The notes beneath the pieces were generated by a model that was not told the DNA's origin, made no database searches, and saw only the letters and a list, made by a program, of their open reading frames with translations. A DNA stretch of 64,000 nt, from contig OZ038465.1 in NCBI GenBank assembly GCA_964036295.1, positions 14,140,667 through 14,204,666 on the forward strand. Reading direction: 5' to 3'. The position numbers and the translations under genes were made by a program. Shown piece by piece: positions 37,001 to 49,000 of this stretch (within the stretch, counting starts at the first letter, position 1; the number at the start of each line of letters is the position of its first letter). Source of the DNA: Plumapathes pennacea. Lineage: Eukaryota > Cnidaria > Anthozoa > Antipatharia > Myriopathidae.

Positions 37001-40000
37001 AGTTTTTTCTTTGAAACTTACAGGTGAAGTTTAGCCAAGCCAAGTATGTAACAGGCGTGGCTACTCAGGGGCGGTACGGCGGCTCAGAACGCGTGACGTC
37101 ATATTACCTGAAGTACTTGGACCCGTACCAGACCCCGGACAATTGGATTGATGTGAAGGTACAAAACCTCTTTGGTTTGTGAATGTTTGTGTGTTTGAGT
37201 GAGTGTGTGATTATGACAGTGGTGTTCTTATGGAGATATACAATCCCGTGAAAGGTGAGAGCCATTTAGGGCCATTTGTGTAATTATTACTCGTGTGAGT
37301 TAATCAGCGTCTAGGAAGCCCACCATTCTTTGCGCGCCTCGTTCCTTAAGATTAGAACGGACTTCGTTATTTGTTCCAATGAATTAACTTTGCGTCTTCG
37401 GGTTTTTTACGAGGGTTTCACAGAATTACAAAATCTGGAGAATCCAGAATGTCGTGCAATGACCGCTGACTCAAAAGCAAGGTGACCGCACGGTAGAAAA
37501 CGTATTTCCGCGGTGTCACGTGATGCAGTCGGCCCTTAGAGTTTGATGTGAACTTTATCACCTCGTGATAAGAATCGTACTGAATCTCTCACCCAGGAAA
37601 ATGGAGAAAAGAAACTGTTCACAGGCAACTCGGATGCAAATTCAGTGGTGACCAGGCAGCTGCCGGCTGTAGAATACGCCAAAGGCGTCAGATTTTATCC
37701 TCAAGCCTGGTCAAGTGAGATTGGTCTTCGAGTTGAGGTTTATGGATTTGCTGCTGGTAAGTGATGACGATAATAGTTAAAATTTCAATCAAATCCATGC
37801 CAGGATTTGAATCGATTCCAAAAACGAGAACACGATGGTGATGGAGCAATCAAGTTTTTACATTAATTTGTAGTCCTTGCCGTCCTTGTCATAGTTGGCC
37901 TCTACTTTGGTTACCGTAAGTATCGGAAAATGGTTCACTTGCCAAACGCATGCATTGTACTTTTTTTGTGAGTTGGCGTTTTTTTTTTTGTCTTTCATGA
38001 GCAGAACCGTCGAGCAAACCAGGATGTGACTACACACTTCCACAAGGTCAGAAATAAAACCGCACCTGTCTTTTGTCTGAGGGATTTAACTTGTGATATT
38101 TCTTGCCATGCGTGTGCGTGTGCGTGTGCTTGTGCGTGAACGTGAACGTGAACATGAACGTGTGCGTGTACGTGCTTACTTGCGTGTGTGCACGTGTTTG
38201 CGTGTATGTAGTGTGGTGGATGGATGAAGAGGAACTGCCTCAAAGTTTCAAATATGGCCTTCGTTGCAGTACATTATTGGATGATTTGACTAAGGTCGAC
38301 TTCTAACGTCTTCGAATTCCTTCAAAAGATAACACTCCTGAAACTGGAGGGCCTGGTACGGTGTACATTGATGGGTACGAGGCAGGAAAGCGAGCGCGAA
38401 CGCTCCGTATCGACAACGACGGCAGACGAGCAAGGGTGAGTAAAACGTCTCCAACACGTTGCCGGAGTAAATATTTTAATTAAGATCTGCACGACGTGGG
38501 TCAAGCTTTGGCTTGATTTTTTTCTCAATTTTTTTTTTGCTGGAAGGTCAACGCGCCCTCGCAGTTCGAAGAATTTCGTCAAACAGGTAGGCGATGAGAA
38601 TCAGCCTATATTTCTAAGAATCGATATTTCTAAGAATTTGAACGTGAGGTGGCGTTTGTTTAATCCTGTCCTAGCTTTCCAATCCCAAACTCAAAATACA
38701 GATTCTTCCAACTTTTAAGAATAAAATGTATGAGCGATGTTGCGAGAATTGATAGCTTAATCAGTTATCTGAACAAGGTATCAAAAGCTAAGTTCTTCTT
38801 TGTGTATTTTATATATTTTGGTGAGAAACTGGTGAAGGACAAGTTGATCTTTCTTGGGTCACTTTAACCACATTGCTTTGTCTTTATCAGGTGCTGTAGC
38901 ATGGGTTTTGTTAGATTCGTCTTCAATAACTGACGTGGAGAAGATTGAGCTCTCAGGCGGAGCCCAAGTCTTGATCAACGGAACATCGACCAAACTCATC
39001 GTAAACAGCGTTTCCGACGACGGTACAAGCAAGCTCTACATCCCTCCTTCTCAGAAACTACAGATAAACAGTGTACTAGCGCCATGTACGAAGGTTTTTC
39101 CGGGAGGCGAACTGATTCTTTCGAGTTCAAGTGTCAACGTCTCTGTAGAGCGCTCGGTTTCCGTGTACGGCACACTTTTCTTGGAAAAGAATCTCAAACT
39201 GTTTGTGGGAAAACACGCTGGTGAATTTACAATGTTTCCTGGATCAAGCCCAAATAATCTGACCTTTGGTGAACTGACTGTTGAGGCCACTGGAAGCTTG
39301 CGACTACTGAACTACGATGTCCACTCCCCAGCCTCTTGTAAGTGGTACATGAGAGGAAAGAAGATTAATCTGGCGGCTGATTCTCGGGTGATAGTCAGTT
39401 GCCCTTTGAACATAACAGCAGAGGAATTGTCGACGGGACAAAAGTCCGAATTTGCGATTCATGGCAATGGTACTGTATCTACTGCTTTGATGAAAGAAGT
39501 TTCAATCGGTGGCACATTCCACCCGCAGCTTCTCTCAGTTGGGTTTGGCTGGGAAAGACTGACAGTTTCTCAAAACGGAGAACTCCGTTTCTCTCCGTAT
39601 GGAGATCTCAGAGTAGATGCGCTAAGCATCTCCGGAAAACTCCTCATCGAAGGAACCGTTTTTGTCCGCGGGCGAGATCCCGCAGTTACGCGAACATTCG
39701 ATATCACGGCCGGTGGTAGAGTGGAGTTTGACCTTCCTCTGAGCGCAACCATGCTGTCGTTTTTCCCGAGTGGCTACCAAGAGTTTGCTTCTGCTGCCAG
39801 CATGGACATTAATGGAACTTCGAGAGTTCACGCAGACTACGTCCACGTGGACGGCACGTGGTTAACGAGGAAGCTTGCCATAGAACCCGGATGGAAGAGT
39901 CTAACAGTCGAAGAGAACGGCCGCTGGGAGTTTGATGCTGTTGGTCCTTATCAACTCAACACTGTGCATCTCAACGGATTCGTGAAGTCACCGAGTGGAA

Positions 40001-43000
40001 TTGACTTCAGGGGCCTTTCTCAAGAGAAGATTATTCTGTTTGAAGTTGGTGTTGATGGTCAGGTGAGCTTTGAATCGCCAGAGATTACTACGGTTCTCAG
40101 CCGTGAAGTTGCTGTTAGCGGCACTATACGTATCGGGAATCTTTCTATTGGATCTGGTTGGCAGGACCTGAAGGTGTTAAATGCCAGTGGAAAGTTTTAC
40201 TTTCAAACAGACGAGGAACTAAACATAGACAAAACTCTCATCAGTGGACTGCTGCACACCACCTCTCCAGTTGGTCCAAGCACTCCCCTGACGGGCTCAT
40301 CATTTGCAGTGGAATCAGGAGGGGAAGTGAACATGCACTACCAAGGTCCGGCAATTGGTCTCGATCAGGGTGCGGTAAACTCCACTATTTTCATGTCCAC
40401 TGTTGAAGTCAGTGGTACCTTTCAAGCGGGTTCTCTTTACGTTGAAAGCGACGACTTCATCGTGGGCCCCTCGGGAAAGGTCTCTGTTGATGGCGGTGGA
40501 TCTCTTGGCGGGGAGGGTCCTGGGGCTGGAACGCAGGCCAACGGTGGGGGATCTGGTGCGAGTCATGGTGGGCGTGGCGGGAGAGGTGCGGGAGGAACAC
40601 GTGCTCTTAAGTTGGGGTACGGAAGTATTTTCGAGCCTGACACGTGGGGGAGCGGCGGTGGAATGGGATCAGGTAACACTGGCGGCGGAAGAGGGGGAGG
40701 ACGCATAGAACTGATGGTGAAGAACAAGCTTGAAATCAACGGGCTGATTCAGTTGAATGGACTGCCTGGTCAGGTGAGTGTTTGGATCAACTATTTTACA
40801 TTTTCAATTGAAAAACAAACTCAACCTAGGGGAGAGCCAACTTTAAAACTGTCAATTGAACTCTAAAAGTGTGACCACTCAAATGAAAGCAAGCTCTCAA
40901 TGAGTGCATTCTAATAGCAGTGTTCACTTCCAACTCCTGAACTGTCAAATGAAACCTAAAAGTGTCACCACTCAAATGAAAGCTCTCATACATTGTAATA
41001 GCAGTGTTACTTTTGATGTTAAGCGGAGTTATGATTTTGACTTTTTGATCTGCTGGTCATGATTTAGGCCGCTGAGCTTTGGTGTTCTATTTTCATTTAA
41101 GTCTTCGCACGCTGGAGGGGGCAGTGGCGGTTCGTTTTGGTCCAACTGTGCACAGTTCATCGGCAGTGGTCAACTGAGGGCCGCAGGGGGCGATGGGAAT
41201 GGGAATGGTGGTGGTGGAGCTGGAGGTCGTATTTCTGTGTACTACAAAACCGGAGGTTTCCATAGTGACCAAGCTGAGGCTTACGGAGGTCGGAGCCAGT
41301 CAAATTCTGCGGAGAATGGCGGACCCGGTGTGATATACTTGAGAGGGATTACACCAACAGTGAGGAACTTGCGTATTGACAATAAGGGCAGGGAGGCGAA
41401 GGTAACTGAAGCTTCAAAGAGTAGCTCGTGCACGTCATAGCAGATGTAAAACCCGTCGTTAGTGTGTTTACGTACTCACTCATTCATTCCTTCAATCACG
41501 CACGCACGCACTCGATTGCTCACGCAGATTCACTTACTCTTTCATGTAACTTAATCACTCGTTCACTCGTGTAACTTTATCCATTCGGTCGCTCACCCAC
41601 CACTTAATTCTGGTCTTCGTTCTTAAACTCACTTAGAACTAGCTTACTCATCCAGTTATTCACTCAAACGCAGGCACTCGCTTAAACCTACCAACTAAAA
41701 GTCGTATGTAACTAACACTCAGTGGAGATGAACACTCGAATTCTCCTAAATGTGTCAACTGTTCCGTTGTAGTTTGTTATGTTATACACTTGGTGTAAGA
41801 CTTCACTTTGTGCTTTTTTTTTCAGGTCTGTTGTGTGGGCGACTACACTCAGTACGCGTCTGCAGGTATGTCCCACTTGGGATACTATGCACCCTTACGT
41901 GATTGTGTTTTTGTCTGTTTTCAATACTGTGTCAATGCATTTAACTTAGTTAACAACCAAGAGCGGTGTAGTGCGGTCAACGGTACCTGGTATCAGTCAC
42001 GTGCACGAATGACGACGTTTTTTTTCCCTCAGGATCCCCGGCGTATCTAAATGCTCCATCTGACAACTTCACTTACGACTTTACTCTGATTGAGGTGTAC
42101 GGCGCTGCACAGCTGGTTTTCCCGGGGAAGGGCGTCCAGGTCAGAGTGGACACCATTTACGGCGACGACACGAGCTACATTCACGTTCCACCTCACAACA
42201 CGCTTGACATCGTCGGCCGCTCGGAGTACAAACGAATCAACGTCACATGGGCACCGTTTGTGTACGAAGACGCGACGATTATCCTGCCGAATGGCACGGT
42301 CGAGTTTCGGAAACCGGAGAGCTTGAGTTATCCGAGCAAGCCCCGCACCTCTCTGGTTCAGTTCTGGGGAAGAGTGGTCGGCGACCGGGCTCATCTGATG
42401 GTGGGACACGGCGGAATGGTAAAGTTTGCTCAGTCAAGTCCTCGTCACCTGAAGTTCGTTGGCATCACTATACAAAAGACTGGACACCTGTCACTTGAAA
42501 GTGAAGCAGCCAATGAGTCGGATGTCTGGGTGGTGGAAGTGGTGAAGGATGTCGGGGCGGTGTATCGAGACGGTGTTGTCACTGTGGAAGGTGATGGTTT
42601 GTTTCAGGCGCGTTCTTTGAATCTGAAGGCAGTGTCAGTGGTAGTCGATCCCGTCGGAACGATTTCACTGAATGGACAAGGCCACGGTGGTGGTGAGTAT
42701 ATGCCTTGGCTTATTGCTAAAGGGTTTACATCAGGTATGCGTATACAGTCAACTCTCTCTAAGGCGGACACCCTCGGGACTAGGATTTAGTGTCTGCCTT
42801 AGAAAGGTGTCCGCTCTAGAGAGAGTTCAGTTACAGAGAAACAAGTGAAAATCGGCAAGGGCCAAACTCTGTATGCTGTCCGCCTTAGAGAGGTGTCCGC
42901 TTTAGAGAGGTGTCCACTTAGAAAGAGTTGACTGTACAGTGAACTCTCTCTAAGGCAGACACCCTCGGAACTAGCATTTAGTGTCCGCCTGAGAGAGAGA

Positions 43001-46000
43001 GAGAGTTCAGTTGCAGAGAAACAAGTGAAAATTAGCAAGGATCAAATCTGCATGCTGTCCGCCTTAGAGAGGTGTCCGCTTAGAGAGAGTTGACTGTAAC
43101 CCTTTATATCTTCTCACCTTTTGATAATCTTATCGTCTTGTACAAGGCACAGGTCTGGGATCCGGAGTTTCCTCGTCAGATGGTTCAGGGGCGGGTCACG
43201 GTGCGCGAGGCGGGCGTGGTAGGGTGGCTACAGTAACAGGTTCACCCTATGGTCTCTATAACGCACCCAAGCTCTTTGGAAGCGGCGGAGGAAAAGTTGG
43301 AGGGGCTGGAGGTGGCGCGTTGAATTTGGAAATCAGTGGCGCTCTCGTGGTGGAAGGTTAGTGTAGCATTTGTGAAAAGTACTTTTCACTGCCCGTGTAA
43401 ACGAGCGTCCGTCAAGTAAATATCTTTACCCAGCTTAGTTTTGTTTCTACATAATTGCATTATGGATGAAGAAGCAGTTCTGCACTCTACCCGCCAAAGT
43501 TTAATCATCAGGTGGCCCGCCAGATTTCTCAGCCTAGGTAACTGTGGTGTTTTATTGGCGAGCGGAAATCGTCTGTTTTTGTATATGCATGTAAATTTAG
43601 TTGCAAATTGACCCAAGACGCATTTCGGTTTGGTTGCAGGAGTCATCAGTGCAAACGGAGAAGCGGCCACATCCTCCGACGCAGGAGGAGGTAGTGGGGG
43701 GAGTATTCTGATCAAAACACGTGCTCTGGAAGGTTCAGGTGTGGTGTCCACTGATGGAGGGAGCGGTTATGGAAACGGAGGGGGTGGTAGTGGTGGAAGA
43801 ATTGCAATCTTCTGGAAGGACAGGGAGTGGTGGAAAGGCTCGCTTCAGTCTTTCGGTGGAAGCAGTGCGCAAGGCAATGGAGGGCCTGGGACCGTGTATC
43901 TGGAGGTTTGCATTAACAAAACGATTATTTCCAATGAGTTACTAAACATATTAGTAGCGTCCGCTCACAACTTTCTTTTCTGTAATGTTCTGTCTTGCAG
44001 GACACGCAGCACGGAGTAAACAACAGGACTCTCATCTTTAACAACAACAATCAGGACCCCAGTACACAGGAGATCGCGGATTTCTCTCGACCCGAGCTCG
44101 ACAGTGGCAGGGCGTGGCTGTTACCCATCGGCCGCGAGTACGAGCTGGAGGAGGTGCACATTATGGGCAAAGCTCACTTGGCTTTGCATCCAAACATCAC
44201 CAGGTCACGCCCTTTAACTCTTTAACCATGTTACTCTATCCATTCATGAAGCTCAACATGGCATTTGTGCAGTACTTTATATGCCGTTTTTAGTCTTATC
44301 TCTTTCCGTTGAAAGTTTTACCAATTTGCACGAGTTCCGGTAGAAAATAAGCACTCGTTGCTAAACATAAAAGCAAAGGCAAAGTACTATACATTCCGCT
44401 CAACAATAATAACAACTTGAACACTGTTATGAGTATGTACTTAATGAGAGCTTTTATTTGAGTGGTCACACCGTTAGGTTTCATTTGACAGTTCAGGAGT
44501 TGGAAGTGAACACTGCTATTAGAATGTACGCATTGAGAGCTTTTATTTGAGTGGTCACACCTTTAAGTTTCATTTTACAGTTCAGAAGTTGGAAGTGATC
44601 ACTGCTGTTAGTGTGTACTCAATGAGAGTTGTCATTTAAGTGGCCACACTTTCAATATTTACCAAGAGTTTGCCAGCATTGCAGCTATCCAACGAGGTTT
44701 TCTGTTTATTTGTTGAACAGCCAGGCCAATTACTGAAGCATAGTTCGGTTTATTGGCCAGTCAATGTTGAGTGATTGAGACAGTAAATTAATCCGCGGGT
44801 AGTAGACTTAACTTTATTAGTGATTGGATGAGTGTTTGAGTGTGTGGGTGAATTGCTAACGTGCCTTTGTTTTCGTCGCCAACAGACCGCACGGTTTGAA
44901 GGTGTACAAGTTTGTTGGTGACCGCTCGGGAGTGCTGCATGTCGGACCTAACCAGATTGTGATTGGTCAGTTTGCTGATCACGAGAAGTTTGAAGTGAAT
45001 GTCTACGTAAACAAAGATGGCCGCTTGCACTTACCGCCCTCTTTCACCTGTATCGGGATACAAATCACAGCAAGGTTTGTTTGTGAAGCATTTTGTAACT
45101 GTGTTGTGATTATTTATGTAGTTAAAGTACAGGCCGACAGAAATTTTAGGATCAATGTTTGATAAGCAACGCAAATATGCGGTGATACTGACAGTCTGCC
45201 TAAACAATTCTATCATTATTTGCTATCTTCATTTGTCACTGCAGAGGCTACCTTGGTGTAGACCACATGACCGCATCCAAAGGTTGTACTCTGTACCTCG
45301 GTCTGACAGGAACAACAGAGCTGGCAAACAAGGAAGGCACGTACAAGTTTCACTCCCTCAGGGTCAAGGACGCCGGTGAAGTGACGTCAACTAGTGACGT
45401 GAAGAATAACACGCTGACGCTCGAAATAGATGACGTCACCATCCATGGCGGCGGCTTGTTGCGTATGATGCGCATGCTCATTGAAGCGGGGAATTTTACA
45501 GTGGACGATCTGGGTGAAGTGCGTGGTGATGTGTCTGACGTCAGGTAAGATAGAATCACGTTTAAGAATTGAACTTTTTTTTCCCTGCTGACACCAAACA
45601 GTCGTTGCAGTTTTTGGTTTGTTCAGTAAAACTGAAACTGCAAACAAAGTTCGCTTAGCAAATTTTCGAAACAGCATCAATTGACATAGCTGACAAAGTG
45701 TTGTGAGATGAATTTTCAACTTTGAAAAACTGAAGCCCAGTACAGACACCAAACCTTTTGTGAGCCACATGAATGACCCTTTGGACAGCACTGGAGACTT
45801 TTTACCTTTACTTTTAAAGAATTTTTTTTCCAAAATTTGATTTTTTTACCCTAGTCGCCAGTCGACCAGAATCGGGCGTTGAGACTGCTGGATGGGCCCG
45901 GGTACTCTTAAAAGTGGTTATTCATGTGTGAATTAGTTCAAACAGTGGATTTTGCTCATTTGCGATGAGTTTCTCACTCATGCGAAGTTCGACGTTTAAC

Positions 46001-49000
46001 CTAGGCCTAAGAACGACCCTAACCGTAAACGAAAATTATGCAGACGTGCCCGACTACATTAGCCAGCTTGGACTTTGTCTCCAATGATTTTGCATTACTC
46101 TTGTTAACTCGGTCTTGAATTATTTGGCTTCTGGTTGGTTGATAAATTTTCTAACTGCGCTGACATCTAATAGCCTTGACTATTTTCGTATGAATGGGAG
46201 TAAGATTAGATTAATAACCAGAAACGGCGTCCTTTTTTTCAGCTGCATTACAGGTGAAGGTATAACGCATGCACTGGGTTCTTCTGGAGCCGGTCACGGG
46301 GGAAATGGTGGAAGTGGCCGAGGCGCGTCTCAAGTTGGAACAGCGTATGGCCACTTGTACGAACCCAGACACTTTGGTTGCCAAGGCGGAGGTGGTGGAG
46401 GACTTGGAGGCGGAATTCTCAGAATGAATGTGAGAGGCACCCTTAAAATTGATGGACACATTCACTGTGATGGAAAGGCTGGAACGTACAGACAGTCTGG
46501 TGGAGGCAGCGGTGGCAGCATTTGGATTACTGCTAACCTGATTCAGGGATACGGTACCGTAAGCGTCAACGGGGGCAAGGGATATGTTGACACCAGGTAA
46601 AGAAAGATTTTTTAGTTTTCTCTTTTCAGTCTCCCACCAGAGATATATCATACGGTATGGATAATTTTGCATTTGATACCTTGACAAATGACAGCTGATT
46701 AAAACATAAATTCTCTTTTCATCACTCATACATTTTCTTATTTTATGGTTTAGAGAAATTGTATTTTGAGCTTGGGAGTTAAAGGTTTAACGTTGTATTT
46801 CTTCAGTCACAATGCTTTTCATGGAGGTGGTGGAGCAGCAGGAAGAATCGCAGTCTACTTCAAAAGTAACAAAACTTACAGCGGTTCATTTCAAGCCCTG
46901 GGTGGAGATGCGTCAGGGTCGGCGTTAGCTGGAGGCCCGGGCACAATATTCCTGTACCATCTCATACACAAGCACCGCACTCTTCTGGTCAGTAACTTGG
47001 GCCGGACGTCACTTCCTGTTGAGCACCAGGCCATCAGTGATTACTCTCAGATAGCTCTGGATCCCGGCAAGGCCTGGCTTCTTCCCACATCAGGCGAGCA
47101 CAGTTTTGCTGGGGATCAGAATTACACTTTTGAAGAGTTGCAAATTTACGGCGGGGCACACCTGGCTGTGCTGACCGAACCACACAATCGGACTGCGTCG
47201 ATATTTTTCCGGAACATGATCGGAGACCGCTCGGGCACTATTCATGTTGGCTATAATCAGACTATGGATTTGATTCGACCTACTATCGATTTACCGTTCA
47301 ATGTTCGTGTCTATCGCGGAGGATTTCTTGGACTTGCTCCTGTTACGACAGTCCACGGAGTACAAATTCACGTGGATGGTGTGATATCGTATGTAAGAAA
47401 TCTGACTGCGCATCACGGAGGGCTGGTATCTCTAAGAGAGGATTCTCGCACTGGAAATGAAGCGGAAGAGAACGATTTTAAGTTTGATTTTGTCACCATA
47501 CAATTTGAGGGCGTTTTGCAGATGATCTCGTCGGCCGTTAGCCACAAAGGAATGAATCTCACCGTGCGCGTCCTACACATTGAAGGTGGCGGGAAGGTGG
47601 AAGGAAGCAGCTTAAGGGTGCTGGCCGAGAATATCAGCATCAACACTGAGGGACTCCTGGCTGCAAATGGACATGGTTACAGCCTAACAGATGGAACAGG
47701 TTTGGCACACTCAGGGTCATAATGCGGTATTCCCTAGTATGTCGGGGCAACCTTCCACGATTTGTTCTTTCTTAACAAGTTTCACGCTGAAATACTTGAT
47801 CCACCATTTTTAGGACTCGAAAGTCAAAAACTGAATTTGCAATTATATTTCCACCGATTCCTTTGAGAAGAAGATCAGCGTCTTGTGGCCTGAAAGTGAT
47901 ACTTAACTAATTTATCGTCGTTTTATTGCGTGGTGGGAACCAAATTTAGCCTTGGATTTATTACGCATTTCCTGAAGTAAACAAAAACATTTAATTGTCT
48001 GAGAGGGCCCCTTTAAATGAACCTACAAAATTCCCACTGCAGGCATGGCAAATGGCAAATGCTGCCCTGAATATCTCGTTCTTTTGTAACCATTTTCGTG
48101 TTGTCATTTGCTTCATGAAAGTGGACATGCAAGTAAAACTATTTTTAGTAAGAAAGAATTCACACCAGGCCTTGTTTTGAATAAGAGTTTATAAGTTTAG
48201 TTTATAAAGGTTGTCTCTAAATACAGTCAAACTTGTATTTAGCGGACGGTTGCCAAAATCACAAAAATCTAACTCCCCATTACGATACTGTAAACTCTGC
48301 TTGTATTAAGCGGACATTTCACAATTCCCTAAGGGTGTCCGCTTAATAGAGGTTTGACTGTAGATACAAATTTTACTACAAGCATGTGACAGAGGACAGT
48401 AAACGGACAACCGCCACCAAACAAACAAACAAACAAACAAGGCAACAGATATTTCCAAAATGACCTATTGCATTTCACCTCTTCAATCTTGTCTTTGCGT
48501 TCTTTCTCTACAGGTCAGGGAGTACATGGACAAGTCAACCGGGGTCTTGGTTCAGGTGGAGGTGCAGGGGCATCTGGAGGAGGCCACGGAGGAACGGGAG
48601 GCAGAGGGAAATCCACGCCCAAAGTCGGCCTGCCTTACGGCAATATGTATGAACCCACAGAGTTTGGGAGCAGCGGAGGTGGCGCCCCTGGCAAAGCAGG
48701 TCAGACATAAGTTATTAACCCTTTTAATCGCAAGCTCAAAATACAGATTTTTTAAACTTTTGACTAGAAAATTTATGAGTGATATTACTGATAATGGCTA
48801 GTGTAATCAGTCTTCTTCTGAGGAAAGTATCAAAAACCAAGTTTTCTTTACTGTATGATATTTGTTTGGCGAGAAACTGAATGAGACCTTTGAGGTTGAT
48901 CCCTTTTGGGAGTGGAAGGGTCGAAGAAAGAAAGAAGCTTTAGTTTCTCAGTAAATTGTTATATTGTTGAAGGCTTGAATTAAGTTATATGTTGCAAAGA

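Noticed and set aside
38103..38306. Cys/Val-rich small protein
   Set aside because: Produced by the GTGCGT simple repeat, with no independent support.
44414..44645. CRISPR-like array
   Set aside because: The repeats are contiguous 89-bp minisatellite units without spacers, in an intron of an animal gene.
46211..46729. 172-aa minus-strand open frame
   Set aside because: Antisense shadow of exon 17 and its intron, with biased Ser/Thr content that mirrors glycine codons.
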